Positions 22,044 to 35,500 of a stretch of DNA of 51,326 nucleotides are shown here, piece after piece. This DNA is from Dinochytrium kinnereticum (Eukaryota; Chytridiomycota; Chytridiomycetes; Chytridiales; Chytridiaceae): contig JADGJT010000030.1 of the NCBI GenBank assembly GCA_027604005.1, positions 51,615 through 102,940 of the forward strand. The letters run 5' to 3'. The notes below the pieces were generated by a model. The model was not told the DNA's origin, made no database searches, and saw nothing but the letters and a program-made list of their open reading frames with translations. A program made the translations under genes and the position numbers. Each line of letters begins with the position of its first letter. Position 1 is the stretch's first letter.

Positions 22044-25000
22044 TTAGTAAACAAAGTTGACGGTGGGCGACAGGACAGTGTCGTAGTCGTTTCCGCCAAC
22101 GGGGGCGTTGATACGTCCAAAGTGCTTCAAAGCAGTGAACCTGATCTGGTAAGGCCCTGGGGGCAGGGTGATGAACTGAAGGTTGGGGTTAGTGGTGTCG
22201 GTGACCACACGGCCGTTCCATCGGTAGACAACGGGCCTGGTGACAGACTGTCCCTGGGAAGGAGAGTTCCTCTGAAGGGTCTGGATGAACAAAGCCTCCT
22301 TGCCGTAGTTGGTGAGAGTTCCATCAGGGTTCAAGTTAAGAACGTAACCATCCTCAGCGTAAGCAAAGAGGTTAGTCTCACGCTTGATGCCAAGGGGAGC
22401 GAGGGAGGCCCAGTTACGACCCTTGTAGATGGCCTCAATACGAGCAATACGGGAGGTGGTAGCAGCAACGGGCAGGAGAAGAGCACCGGTGGTCAAGTTG
22501 ACAGTAGCTCCCTCAGTAAGAGGCTGGAAGGGGTTTTGGATAGAGTACAACCCAGTGGCAGAGGTGGCGTTGGCAGGAGCAATGATACCAACACGAGCAA
22601 GACCTGAACGAGCGGAGCGAACAGCGGCGTCGAACGAGGGGGAAACACGTGAGAAGATGCGGGCCTGCCTCCAGTCGCCAACAAGACCGGCGTAAGGGAC
22701 AGAGGCGGCCTTGACGTCAGAGTCCTTGGGCTGAACGACAATGTAACCAGAGTAGATGGGGTAGAGACCGGCGACGGCGTTGGCGGGTGCCTGGAAGTGA
22801 ACGTTAAAGTCCCTCGAAGCACCGGCTTTGAGGGTGAACTCAAGGGACTCGACACGGTCGTTGTTGCGGCTAAAGGTAACGGCGGCATAGTCGGCAGTGT
22901 ACCTCTGGGTGGTGGCGGTCTGGGTGGCATCATCTCCGGGGATGAAAGGGGTGACCTGAAGAGCAGGCTGGTGCTTGACGGTGTAAGTGATGTCAACGGA
23001 GTTCCTGTTGGTGACGGTGAGCTTGTAGTGCTGGTGAATGTTCCTGGTGTCGTTCAAAGCAAGACGGGACGGGTACACGGTGGTCTTGGACGTGACGGCG
23101 TTGTAGGCGTTAACGAGACCAGCACCCTGGTAGATGACAGAGTCAACGAGGTCAGTGCCGAACTTCTTCTGGTAAACGGCAGTGTTTTGGAGGAGGGTAC
23201 GGAGCTCGTCGAAAGTGGGCTTGGACCTGCCGAGAGCCTGGAGGACCAAAGCGGCAACACCAGAAGCGTAAGGGGAGGACATGGAGGTACCAGACTTGGT
23301 GTCGTAGGGAGTCTTGAGGGAACCCTGAGCGAACTTTGTAATGGTGGAGAAGACCTGTCCACCGATACCACCAAAGTCGGGCTTCATCAGGAGGTCCTGG
23401 TCAAGACCGGGGGAAGAGAACTCAGAGATGGTTCCGCTGGTAAGCACCTTGAACAACTTGAGGTCCTTCTTGACAACGATCTTGGGAGTCTGACCAGCCT
23501 TGATAGCAGCAATGATGGCCTGACCCATGTCGCGGGAGGTGATGAGGGAGGGAACAGCGGCAGATCCAGCAATGGCGGGGATGTTGTCGTTATTGGCGTA
23601 GAGGATACAGTAAGCTGCGTACTTGGCGGCATGAGCGCAACGAAGAGCGGAGCCACCGAAAGAGGCATCACCCCAACGAATGAGGAGGGCCTTGCCAGTA
23701 GCGTTAACTGAAGGAGGAACATCGACAGCACCATCGTTCTGCTTGTCAGTCTCGTCTGCGGTAATATCATTCACGACGACCTCAATCTCCTCGCCGAAGG
23801 GGAACTTGTTGTTCTGGGTACCCAAGCTGTGGAGGAAGTCCTTGTCACCGACCGAGACGATAGGCCTTGGCGCCTCAGCAGCGTCGAAGGAGGCAACACC
23901 GAAGCCACCAGGAGCATTAGCAGGAGCACTGGACGAGAAGATACCAGAGCGACCGTCATTGCCTTGGGAGGCGAAAACGTAGTGACCACGCTCACCAACA
24001 CGAGTAGCGGCGACGGAGGAAGCCACATCGTTGTGGACGGGTCCACCACCGATGGACAAGTTGATGATGTCAGCTCCGTCAGCCGCAGCCATGTAAATAG
24101 CCTGGGCGAGGATGTCGGTGGTAGTACCTCCACCAGCACAACCGAAGACACGGTAAGCCCCGAGGGTCACCTCAGGAGCAACTCCAGTGAAGGGGATCTC
24201 GGAAGCCCAGGTGGCGTTTGCGATGGCACGGGCGTCCGCGCCGACAATACCGGCAACGTGGGTACCTATAAACGAGACGATCAGCCAAGTGCCATCGATA
24301 CATGCCAAAGCCTCGAAAAAGAGAAAAAAACTAACCGTGAGCGCTAGCACCACAGACATCCATGGGGTCAGCATCAGGGGCAATGATACCATTAGCAGCC
24401 GAGTACTCATCACCGACCAAGTCGTATCCGAAAGAAACCCTGCATCCGGGGCCAAAGCAACCTCCAAGAGCAGCGTGGTTGTAGTCGATACCCGTATCAA
24501 TGACTGCGACCTTGATGCCCTTGCCAGTGAGGCCAAGCTTGTTACGAGCGTCGTTGACACCAGTCAAGGCGTGAATGGCCTCGGGGGCGTACAACTCGGC
24601 ACCAGCAGAGGCGGGTACGGGGGCGGGGGTGTCAACGGTTTGGACCTGAATGGAGAATTTGTGATGGATTAGTTAGTACTCAGGGTTCATGCACAAGATG
24701 GGTCATTTGGTGGGGAACTTACAGCGAAGATCTCCTTAGCGGCAGGGATGTTGCCAACGAGGGTGGGATCTGCGGAGCGTTGACACGCGGTAAATAATCA
24801 TACAATATCAGAGACAAAAGGCTTACCATGAGTACTGTCGACGGAGAATGAGACAGCGTTGGTGTACTCATTGCTGACGTTGGTACGGATAGCAACATCC
24901 GAGATACCGTGGGAAGCAAAGTAAGAGGTGATCTGCTCAGCAGCGTTGACGCCTACAACGATCGGGCATCCAGGGCAGCAAGTTGGAAGATCAGCTCAAA

Positions 25001-25175
25001 GACGATGATACGAAAGAAAGAAGCAGATGGAGTGTGAAGAGAACGCACCAGCCTCGAACTCGACAAAGTAGACCCCAGGGATGGTGTTGGGGTCTTCAGC
25101 TCCACGGATGTGAAGCCTGGCGGCGGCGGCACTCGCGGCAATGGCGGCGAGGGCAATGACCCTTGCAACGATCAT
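22044..25175 (-). CDS. Secreted subtilisin-like protease B (S8A, 943 aa)
   Basis: Five exons on the minus strand: 25049..25175, 24827..24952, 24723..24769, 24336..24645, 22044..24265; the last holds most of the protein without introns. Signal peptide (MIVARVIALAAIAASAAAA), I9-like pro-segment to about residue 100. Triad Asp150 (AVIDTGIDYNH), His203 (AHGTHVAG), Ser531 (KSGTSMSSPY); oxyanion Asn in ASQGNDGR. PA insert (ATGKALLIRWG ... RCAHAAKYAAYC) and Fn3-like C-terminal part (NDTRNIHQHYKLTV). The C-terminus reads NAPVGGNDYDTV and ends NFVY, placing it in clade II with C, D and E. One intron splits the Gly codon of the HGTH motif, as in C. Compared with C it lacks the intron after the GDE motif and the last intron. 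Expected role: extracellular endopeptidase. Confidence 0.93.
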
Positions 25176-25233
25176 TGTTCAAAAGGGGATAAGGGGGAAA
25201 GGTGGGGGTAGTGAGAGACGTGGGAAGTCCTCA

Positions 25234-25241
25234 CCTTTATA
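25234..25241 (-). promoter_or_regulatory. TATA box of subtilase B
   Basis: On the minus strand the site reads TATAAAGG, about 60-66 bp before the start codon at 25175, at a spacing similar to D and G. Confidence 0.5.
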
Positions 25242-25706
25242 GGCCGGGGCAGGGCAGAGGAAAAGAATAGAATTTTGACTGATATCTGCCCATGCATGAC
25301 TTTTATTAAGATTTCATGACCTTTCTTCCTTCTGATGACCCTCTTTTGCCTTTTATGGGGTCCTCTGTGTCTATGTACCACGGTGCGGTTTCTACCGTGC
25401 TGCTTGAGCGGAAACCAGCGGTTTGTGTGGATTGACCAAGCACGCCCAATTGGGCAGCAGTTACACACGCATTGCACAAGGTTGTCTGTCTGTCTGATAA
25501 AGGAAAACTTTGTGTTCAACAGAATAAACGGCATCAATCAATCAAGGTTGTTTGTTCTGCTATAACGGGGACCTTGTGCACTGCCAGCCAGCCAGCCAGC
25601 CTTGGTTTGCTCCCAGTCCATCCATCCATCCATCCATTCCTTTCTTCCTGACTGACTGACAACAAACTGCCACTTGGCCATGCTGCTGCTGACGAGATAT
25701 GAACAA

Positions 25707-25752
25707 ATAAAGAGGCAAATAATGGATATCCATCCATTATTTGCCTCTTTAT
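25707..25752. repeat. Perfect 21-bp inverted repeat, 4-nt loop
   Basis: Arms 25707..25727 and 25732..25752 are exact reverse complements (ATAAAGAGGCAAATAATGGA plus T), separated by ATCC. The element is embedded in TGGA/ATCC-type repeats. It could form a DNA cruciform or an RNA hairpin, or be a small foldback element. It lies far from a stop codon, so it is not an obvious terminator. Confidence 0.8.
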
Positions 25753-26204
25753 GGATGGATAAATGCCTGTCTTCTGACTGACAGGAATATTCCGCAATAT
25801 TCCGCATTCCGCCGTCATTCATTGCCACGGATCACGACTGACCGCTAATTACTAATTGTGTGATGCAGAAACTTAATCCATGTTGAAGGAGAAGCGTGGG
25901 TGTCATTGACTTTTCACAGCTACTATTGCTAGAGGGGAGATGATAAATCCACAAGTGCAGTAAAGACGGGACATAAGTGTTTATTATATGGGAGAAACAT
26001 TCATCAATTTTGTTTCAGAAGGAAAGCAGTTCCTCTAAACTTTAAGGATCTATTTCAAAAGGTATAAATACTACTACTCCCAAAACATAGGACAGTCGGC
26101 AAGCTCCCACCAGACAAACGAAAATGAAGACAAAAGACCTTGACTTCCCCAACAAAACCACAAACAGTAGCTGTATTTGGAATAAGAGGCCAATGTGAAA
26201 AGCT

Positions 26205-29200
26205 TTACGGAAGAGACGCCGGGCTTGCCCCAGAGTAAACCAAATTGAACGTAGGCGTCCAGACAGTATCATAATCATTCCCAGCCACCGGAGCATTCAC
26301 CCTTCCAAAGTGTTTCAGTGCCGTAAACCTAACCTGATAACGTCCCTCCGGCAACTGAATAAGCTGAGCAGCAGGGTCGGTCACATTCGTAACCACACGT
26401 CCTCCCCAAAGGTAAAGCGTGGGCTTCACTAGACTCTGTCCCTGTGAGAAGGAGTTCCTTTGAAGGGTAGGGAAGTACATAGCTCCACCTCCACCAGGTG
26501 TGAGGGAACCGTCCGCGGCGGGATTGAGGGGAAGGGAGGCCTCTGAGTAGGCGAAGAGGGTGGTCTCACGCTTGATGCCAAGGGCAGCCATTGACTTCCA
26601 GTCTTTACCCTTGTAGATAGCCTCGATACGACCGATACGCGAAGTAGTGGAAACGGTTGGTAGAAGGAAAGCACCGGCAGCACCATCGATTGTAGCACCC
26701 TCGGCCGTCGGAAGGAAACCACTTGAGTACGTCTATGAAGGAGCATAAGAAAATAGTATCGATTTGTGAAGACGTAAAACCAACAACAAAAATACACTAA
26801 ATGTGAAGAATTGACTGCGACTCACATATATACCAGTAGAAGCAGTTGCATTTTCAGCAACAGGGATCTCAAACCGTGAGAGCCCAAACTTAGCCTGGAA
26901 CAAGTTCCCATTAAAGGACTCTGATTTTCGCGACCAAATCTGAGCGTCCCTCCAAGCCCCAACAACACCAGCATAAGGAACCGAAGCAATCTTCTCCTCA
27001 AGCGAGTCCCCGATCACAATGTACCCAGAGTAAACAGGGAAAAGACCAGCAATAGCGTTGGCCGGGGGCTGAACGTGAACATTGAAAGACCTGGAAGCAC
27101 CGGCCTTGAGCGTAAACTCCAGAGAATCCACAAGATCATTGTTCCGAGAAAACTTGATAGTCGCGTAGTCGGCAGTGTAGGACTGGGTGGTTGCTGTCAA
27201 GGTCGCGTCATCGCCGGCAGTGAAAGGGGTGACCATGAGTGCGGGCTGATGCTTCACTTTGTAAGTGATGTCAACCGTGTTCTTGTTGGTGACGGTAAGT
27301 TTGTAGTGCTGTTTCGTGTACTGAGTGTCATTGAAGGCGAGACGCGACGGGGAAACGGAGGTTTTAGACATGACGGCCTTGTAAGCGTTAACAAGACCAG
27401 CACCCTGGTAGGCAACCGAATCGATGAGGTCAGTCCCAAATTTCTTTCTTGGGCTGGCAGTGTTCTGCAAAAGGGTACGAAGCTCCTCAAAAGTAGGCTT
27501 GTTTCTCCCATAAGCTTGAAGGACAAGCGCAGCAACCCCAGCAGCATAAGGAGATGACATGGAAGTTCCCGACGAAACCGAGTAAGGACTCTTCTTGGTT
27601 CCCTGCGAAAATTTCGAGACGGTCGAATAAACCTGCCCACCAATCCCCCCGAAATCAGGTTTGATCTGAAGGTCCTGGTCAAGACCAGGAGACGAAAACT
27701 CCGAAACCGTACCGCCGGTGGGAACATTGAACATCCTCACGCTCTGACGAACAATAATCTGAGGAGACTTGCCGGCCTTGACAGCTGCGAGGATCGCCTT
27801 ACCAGCCTCTCGAGTGGTGGCGAGGGAGGGAATGTTGGGGGATCCAGCAATGTTGGGGACCGAGTCAGTGTTCGCGTACAAAAGGCAAGCAACGGCGCCA
27901 AACTTGTAAGCGTGAGCGCAACGACGTGCAGAGCCACCGAAAGCAGTGTCACCCCACCGGATGAGCATAGCCTTTCCAGTCGCGTTGACGTTAGGGAGGT
28001 CGTTAGCCCCGTCATCCTGCTTGTCAAGATCATCGGCGGTAGGGTCGTTGATGACAATATCATACGGCTTATCCCACTCAAAGTTGCCATTGCTTCCTCC
28101 AATGTTGTAGGAGAAGTCAATATCAGCAGCAGTGATGAAAGGCTTAGGGACTTCAGTGTTATCAAATGAGGCGACTCCAAAACCTCCTTCAGCAGTTGCC
28201 GGACTCCCTGCGGCAAAGATTCCCTCGCGTCCATTGTTCCCATTGGACCCAAAGACAAAATGGCCTTGCTCACCAACACGAGTAGCAGCGACGGCATCGG
28301 GGCTGTCGCTGTAAGCAGGACCACCTCCAATCGACAAGTTGATAATGTCAGCCCCATCAGCAGCAGCGCGGTAGATGGCAGCAGTCATGATATCAGTGGA
28401 AGTGCCTCCAGCCCCACATCCAAAGACGCGGTAAGCCCCCAGCGTTACCTCTGGAGCGACGCCGGTGAAGGGGACGTCTGTCGCGTAGGCAGGATCCTTG
28501 ATCGCGCGGGCATCAGCCCCCACGATTCCAGCCACATGCGTGCCTGTTGGAGGGATGCGTGGGTAAAAAAAAAGCCATGGTAAAAATTCACAGCCAATGG
28601 GATAAGGTGGGGAGAATAAGTAAGAAGGACACAGGACTTACCATGTGATGACGACGAGCAGTTGTCGGTTGGGTCGTCATCCGGAGAGACGATGCCGTTC
28701 GAGGCGTCGTAGCTGCTCAGGAGGATCAGTTATTTAAAGAAAAAAAGGAAGCACCCACTCGTCTCCGACCAAGTCGAATCCAAAGGAAACCTTGAAGCCA
28801 GGCCCGAACCCTCCACCGAGGGCAGCGTGGGTGTAGAACACACCAGTGTCAACGATAGCAACCTTGACACCCTTGCCAGTGAGACCGAGCTTATTGCGAA
28901 CCTCGTTCACACCTGTGAGGGAGTGAATGCCCTCAGGGGTGAATGCACCATTGCCCTCAAAAGTTGCGAAGGGTTCAGGGGAGTCGATCTTGTGGACCTG
29001 TTGTCTCAGTTTTTGTTAGAGATTTTTGACTGAGTATGGAGTGGGGTACATTGAGATAAAGTGGATGGATGTACGATGGGATAATGGAAAAGAGGAAGTT
29101 GACGGAATGTCGATGGATGCAGTTTCCAGAAAGATCAAAAACTCACGTAGAAGAGGTCCTTGGCTTTGGGGATAGAGGCGACAATGTTTTCATCTACACG

Positions 29201-29719
29201 GGAGGAAGAGATTCAACAACACATAAGAAAATGGAATGTGTTGGTATGAATAGTATAAAAACCGCATACCATGAGCTCCGCCGATGGAAAAGGAGACAGC
29301 ATTGATGAAGCTATTGTTGATGGTGGTGCGCACCTTGAAGTCGTTAACACCTTGGGCAGCCAGGTGTGCCTGGACATGCACCGCAGCATCAACGCCTGTA
29401 GGAATTGTCAGCTCATCACTCAAAGGGCAGATCCATGATAGAGACCGAGTTCCCAATATCCCTCATAGAATTACCCATCACGCCGAATGGCAAGTTTAAA
29501 GAAAGAGAATGATGGATCATGGATGGAAAACAATTTCAAAGTTGAGAAGAAAGGGAGAAGCATGGAAGGCTAGGAAAGGGATTTGAGGTTACCAGATTCA
29601 AGTTCAACAAAATAGGCGCCCTCAATCTTGTTCTGGTTGGCACCCCCACGGAAGGCGAGCTTTGCGGCAGAGGCACTTGCCACGAAGGTGGCGACGGCGA
29701 CGATCTTGCTGAAGATCAT
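26205..29719 (-). CDS. Secreted subtilisin-like protease C (S8A, 951 aa)
   Basis: Seven exons on the minus strand: 29593..29719, 29270..29395, 29147..29193, 28759..28997, 28642..28712, 26826..28543, 26205..26732. Exons 1-3 have the same lengths as in B (127, 126, 47 nt). Signal peptide (MIFSKIVAVATFVASASAA), pro-segment, triad Asp150 (IVDTGVFYTH), His203 (SHGTHVAG), Ser531 (SSGTSMSSPY), Asn in GSNGNNGR. The residue four after the catalytic Asp is Phe, where most copies have Asp. PA insert (ATGKAMLIRWG) and Fn3-like C-terminal region as in B. The last intron (26733..26825) is unique to C. The protein runs nine residues past the usual VY end (SGASPASLP). Clade II; extracellular endopeptidase by family. 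Confidence 0.92.
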
Positions 29720-32551
29720 CACAGTGAGTATGAGGTTGGGTTGGTTTTTTTGAAAGAAAAAGGGATGGGGATGTAAAATGGAGGTGGGGCGGAAAGAGGA
29801 AGAATTTATATGCGCGTCAGGGTATGCAGTGATTTTTTACGGCTCAGGGGAGCAGCCCCGTAGTAGGGGATGTGAAGCAGGCAGACTTTCCAACTTCTCA
29901 CCTCTCTAGCCTGAAAAGGAAATGGCTACACACTCAAAATTCTGGTGCTGGGCATTACAACATTTCAGAACACAAGGGGTAAAAAGGGTAAAAGAGGGAC
30001 GCCAAAAATCAAGCAAAAGACAACGCATTCATGCTGATAAACCTTGAAGAGTGTAATAACTATTTTACCTGAGAGCAAGGATTTCGTTTCTGTCATATTC
30101 GTGGTTCCACTTCAGCTTCCACCTTATTCTCAATACGAATAAGACGTGTTGAGTTCTGAACAGACGCGCTACGGAGGAGACGTCTGCACCCGCAAGCAAT
30201 CAACCATAGACGCGTCGATCAAAACATGGTCATCGTGCGGATCAACCGTCAGGTGGTGAGGGAGGTTGTTTGACACGAACAGCACAGCGCCGGAGGGGTA
30301 GGATCTGGCCATTGAGCGTTTCTGCCATCATCACACAGAACAACAACAACAACAAAAAATAAATTATTAACCCCAGACTAATGAACAACGTCAAAAGTGT
30401 GTCATTTCCGCCGACAGGCGCCTTCATCATCTTAGCCACACGACAACCATTCTCTTAACGGACACGCAAAAACTCCTGGGTGAGTATGCGCCCGCTTGGT
30501 CTGTTGGTTCTTCATCAGGGAGGTGAATAAGAGGTTTCGGCGGACAATCTGTGACATTTAATAGCTAATACATGATCTGGGAAGTGATGTCGTTTTTCGC
30601 CCTCTTATTATTTGGTCGCGTCTCAGGGCGTCGCTTCGATGGACTTCAATGAAACGAAAAAATGCGCCAAAGTCAACAAGAAAATCGCCCAGTCAAGAAA
30701 GGCGATTAATATAACTGAGTCATTTTGGAACGCCAGGAAGGAAGGAAACGTGTAACTGTACGTTTATTTTAAATGAAATCAGTTCGACGCCTGTGAAATA
30801 TTCAGTCCTGTCGGCGATTTCACAGTATGATTTACCTTTAAAAGTGCCGACGCGCTTACATCGCTTCATTGCTCCCCACGCGTGTTTACGATTTTATTCA
30901 TCATATTTTTTCCCACGCCCTGTAAGGAGTCGATGTCAATAGCATCTAACCCAACTTTAATCCCCGCGATTTAGTCCTGCCATTTTTTCCCTAGAGTTTT
31001 TAGTCATTGGTGACGTTTTTATCTCTAAGGGTTTTTTTCAAATGGCCTGTACTTTGACGTCCTCCCACTGGTTCCTGGGATCTGACTCTCTTCCCCGAAC
31101 CCGCTCGTCACCCCTTCGTTCTTGCTTGAGACCCCTGTAGATATAAATTATTAGTTTTGAGTAAAAATAAAGATTGACGGAAGTTGTCCCCACAAAAACT
31201 ACCTCGCGCTAAGTGTCCTTTCCTTTACCTGTAGTCTTCCTCCCGCAAGCCCTCCTTAGTCCCCTCTCCGAATTCCCCCTGCACCCTCGCCTGATCAGAA
31301 AGTGGGCTCTGGCGCAAGCCTGACCAGAGGAGTGATGTTAGTGCTGTCGAAGGGTGTCGCTCGCCTTGATGCGGGTGTCCCTGATAAGTTCCGGCGGTAT
31401 TAGCACTGGTTGCCCTCCTGAATCGAAGCAGTCCGCTCCCCAACGTGCGATGATCCGAGCTCCGTCTCTACCTGCGGACTAGGTAGTGTGGCCTTGCCGG
31501 TGATGGCGTAAGGGTGATGACTGTGGAAAGGGTTAGAAGAGAGTAATGGGTGGATTTAGAGGTCAGAGACGGTGAATGGCGTCAATAAATCACTCTGTAG
31601 TTACAGGTGACGACATAGTTATGGTTCACCGTTCTCTCTCTTTATGGGATGCCTTTGGAGGCGGATGTGTTATTGTTTTGTTTGTTTATTTTGTTTCCTA
31701 CTAGACATCTTTTCCCTGGTACATGATCTTTTGCCAACTGATCTTTTACCTTGTAGGACTCGGAGAATTCGCCGAATACTCCGACTCCCGTGAACTCTGG
31801 GTGGCAAGGGCTTATAGCTCCCCGCCTGGGGCCAGAGTTTTCACACGCCTGATTTCTGTAATTCTAAGCGCCTTTAATCAATCACCAGCTGCCAGTAAAT
31901 GATATTTCCAGCCTCATGGCCCTGAAAGCAATAAATAAGCATGTTTCTGAAATGGATCTATAATGAAGAAGGTCGCTAGTAATTATGATGAATACTCGAA
32001 ACAATTGAGCGTTTATTGATACCCCTTGAAATGGAGATGCGAGGAGTGTATGAAGGATGACGGAACGTTCGTCCTGTCTGTAACCTCTATGAGATGAATG
32101 CCTTGATTCTCGGTCAAGAGAGCTAGCTGTCATGGTTGTGGCCGTTTCCTTGATTAACTACGTTATGTGTAATAGATATTAAAATGAGACAATAATTAAA
32201 TAATAATATGGACATCCTTATGTATTAATCCTCTATACAGGAAGAATCTAGAGAGTGGCAAAGGAAGAAAACCGAAAAAGCTATCAAGTGCTCCATATCC
32301 AATCTTCATCCACCCAAATCTCAAAATTGCAGGAAAATCCAGGAGGCCAAAAAAAAAGATAAGAAGAGGCCGTAAAAGGGGGAAAAAGGTAAAACAGAAG
32401 AATGATGAGGAAAGTGAAGCCATTTAACTTCTACCACGCAACAGGTTTACGGAAGATGAGGAACAAAAGAACTAGACCGATGGTGCTGTAAATCGTCAAG
32501 CGATACAGCAGCCTCAACCTCGAAACAAACAAACACAACATCGAATCGCCT
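29720..32551. other. Large gene-poor interval C to D
   Basis: About 2.8 kb. Only short frames without domain signals are present. A more GC-rich block at about 31200-31520 and another at about 31740-31850 stand out from the A/T-rich surroundings and could be decayed transposon sequence, but no terminal repeats or protein homology were recognised. Confidence 0.45.
29813..29820 (-). promoter_or_regulatory. TATA box of subtilase C
   Basis: The minus strand reads TATAAATT about 94-101 bp before the start codon at 29719. Confidence 0.45.
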
Positions 32552-35500
32552 TTAGTAGACGATCTCGAAGGTGTTACTGTAAACAGTGTCGAATTCTGTA
32601 CCGCCAACGGGGGCGTTGATACGACCAAAGTGCTTAAGAGCAGCGAACCTAATCTGGTACTTGCCGGCAGGCAGGACCTGGAGCATAGCATCAGGGTCGG
32701 TCAAGTTGGTGAGGACCTGGCCGTTGAAGATGTAAGCAACAGGCCTGTCGCTGGAGTAAGAGTTCCTCTGGACAGGGTTGGTGGTAGCGAGACCAAGGCC
32801 TCCGACGTTGATGGCACCGAACGGGTCCGGGTTAAGGTCAAGAGTGGCACCGACAATGTGCATCTGAGACTCGCGCTTCAAGCCAACCTTAGAAAGGACA
32901 GACCAGTCGCCTTTGTAGATAGCCTCGACACGGGAGAAACGGGTGGTGGTGGCAGCGACAGGGAGGACGAGGAGAGGAGCGTCGGTCAAGTTGTAGACGG
33001 CGTTGGCGGAGACGGTCTTAGCCCAGGAATCCTCAAGAGCGTAGACACCAGTGGTCAAGGTAGCGTTGGCAACAGGGGGAATACCGAGGTCACCAAGGGA
33101 TCCACCAATGGCCTGGAGCATACCGTCGTACTTGGCGGACTTCTTGACCCAGATAGGAGCGTCCCTCCAGGCACCAACCATACCAGCGTAAGGGACGGAA
33201 GCCACCTTCTCACCCTCAGCGTCGACAACAACATAACCAGAGTAAATAGGGAAGAGACCGGCAGTGGCGGTGGTGGGGGGCTGGACGTGAACGTTGAAGC
33301 CGCGAGACTCGCCAGCCTTCAGGGTGAAGTCGAGGGAGTCAACAAGCTGGTTGTTGCGGGAGAACTTGATGGAGGCGTAGTCAGGGGTGTAGGTCTGGTC
33401 AAGAGCGTTCAGGTTGGCGTCATCTCCCTTGGCGAACGAGGTGACCATGAGGGCAGGCTGGTGCTTCACGGTGTAAGCTAAGGTGGTGGTTCCCTTGTTG
33501 GTAACAGTCATCTTGTAGTGCTGGTGGACGTTCCTGGTGTCATTAAACGCAAGGCGGGAGGGGTAAACGAGGGTCTTGGAGGTGATGGCAGCGTAGGCGT
33601 TGACGAGACCAGCACCCTGGTAGGCAACAGAGTCGACCATGTCGGTCTTGTATTTGTTGACAAAGGTGGCAGTGTTCTGGAGAATGGTACGGAACTCGTC
33701 GAAGGTGGGCTTGGACCTGCCGTAAGCCTGGAGAAGGAGAGCGGCGACACCAGAGACGTAGGGAGAAGCCATGGAGGTACCACCGTAAACGGCGTAGGGA
33801 GCCTTGCTGCCAGACTGGGTCTGGGAAGCCTTGGAGACGGTGGAGTAAACCTCACCACCAATACCACCCAAATCGGGCTTGATGAAGAGCTCTTGGTCAA
33901 GACCGGGGGAAGAGAAGTCGGAAACGGTTCCGGCGGTAGGGATATCGAACAGGCCAAGCTTGTCGCTGACCATCAATTTGAGGGGTTGGCCAGCCTTGGC
34001 AGCGGCAAGGAGGGCAAGACCAGCAGCGCGGGAGGTGGCAAGAGAGGGGATGGCAGACGCACCAGCAATGTTGGGGATGGAGTCAGTGTTGGCGTACAAA
34101 ATGCAGGCAGTGGCACCGGCCCGAGCAGCAGCAGAGCAACGACCGTTAGATGCAACTCCACCCCATCGGATAAGGAGAGCCTTGCCCTTGGCATCGGGGT
34201 TGATGGGTCCGAGGCCGTCATCAAGGATATCCTTGTCCTCAGCCTCGATGTTGTTGATGACAACGTCGTAATCAACTCCGAAGTTAAAGTTGCCGTTGTT
34301 GCCACCAATGTTGTACTCGAACTTCGTCGATGCTACCTCGACGAAGGCCTTGGGGACGTTCAAGTTGTCGAAGGAGGCGATACCAAGACCACCAGCGGCG
34401 GTTCCAGCTATTTGAAGAAAGGTAGATGTCAGTAATTGTTATGTCAGAAAAGGTTTAGCGTTCTGCAACTTACGAGATCCACCAACGAAGGTTCCCTGAG
34501 CTCCGGAGTTTCCATTTGCGGAGATAACGAGAGCACCGGCAGCACTGACACGCGACGCAGCAACGGAAGTCACGAAGTCGTTGTAGACGGGGCCACCACC
34601 AAGGGAAAGGTTGATGATGTCGGCACCGTCCGCAGCAGCACGATAGATAGCCTCAGCGATAATGTCAGAAGCAGTACCTCCACCATCACTGAAAGAGATG
34701 ATGTTAGCAAGATGTAAATAGATGAGACTTATTAAACAAACTGTGCCCAATCATAAGGATCATACGGAAAACATACCAGGAGAAGACACGGTAGGCACCG
34801 AGGGTGGCCTCAGGAGCGACACCAGTGAAGGGAACGCTGGTGGCCCACTCAGGCTTGGTGAGGTTAGTGGCATCAGCGGCGACGATACCAGCGACGTGGG
34901 TACCGTGAGAGTCGGCAGAGCAGTTGTCCAGGGGGTCAGAGTCCTGAACGGGGGGGGAAGAAGCCGAGTAGGCATCGCCGACCAAGTCCCAACCGAATGA
35001 GACCTTGTAGCCGGGACCGAACCCGCCACCAAGAGCCTCATGGTTGTAGTCGATACCAGAGTCAATGACGGCGACCTTAATACCCTTGCCGGTGAGGCCG
35101 AGCTTGGAGCGGGCATCATTCACACCGGTAATGGAGTGGATGGTCTCGGGGGCGAACTTGCCAGTACCCTCGGTGGTGGCCGCGAAGGGCTTGGGGCGAG
35201 CGATGTACTGGACGCGGGAAACGTCGTAAGCCCGGGGCATCTCGCCCAAAAGGTTCTCATCTGAAAATCGGAAGTGAGTTAGTGGTGATCGTGAACAGCC
35301 TGTGCCAAGAGGAAAACTCACCGATGGGCTTGATGAACTCGACGGAGATCATGTTGACCAAGGGGGACTGGTAGTTGGTGCGGATCCTGTATTGAGCAGG
35401 GGTAACACCCCTGGAAGCGAAGAAGGCCTCGACGTGGTCCTTGGCAACGACATCTGAAAGGAGCAAAAACTTTAGCGGTCAAGCTACCAACTGGGGAGGA

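Larger units (their letters stand above)
25176..26204. other. Intergenic with microsatellites and a hairpin
   Basis: About 1 kb between B and C. It contains (CAGC)n-like and (ATCC)n runs at about 25583-25640 and a perfect inverted repeat at 25707-25752. No gene is seen. Confidence 0.6.

Noticed and set aside
22797..23711. 304-codon open frame antisense to subtilase B
   Set aside because: Shadow of the GC-biased third positions in the real gene; low-complexity Gly/Val/Leu composition and no domain.
31130..31850. Possible solo LTR or decayed retroelement
   Set aside because: Composition differs from flanks, but I found no TG...CA ends with target duplication, no second copy in the window and no protein remnant.
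33518..34435. 305-codon open frame antisense to subtilase D
   Set aside because: Same reason; it mirrors the coding strand and crosses an intron of D.
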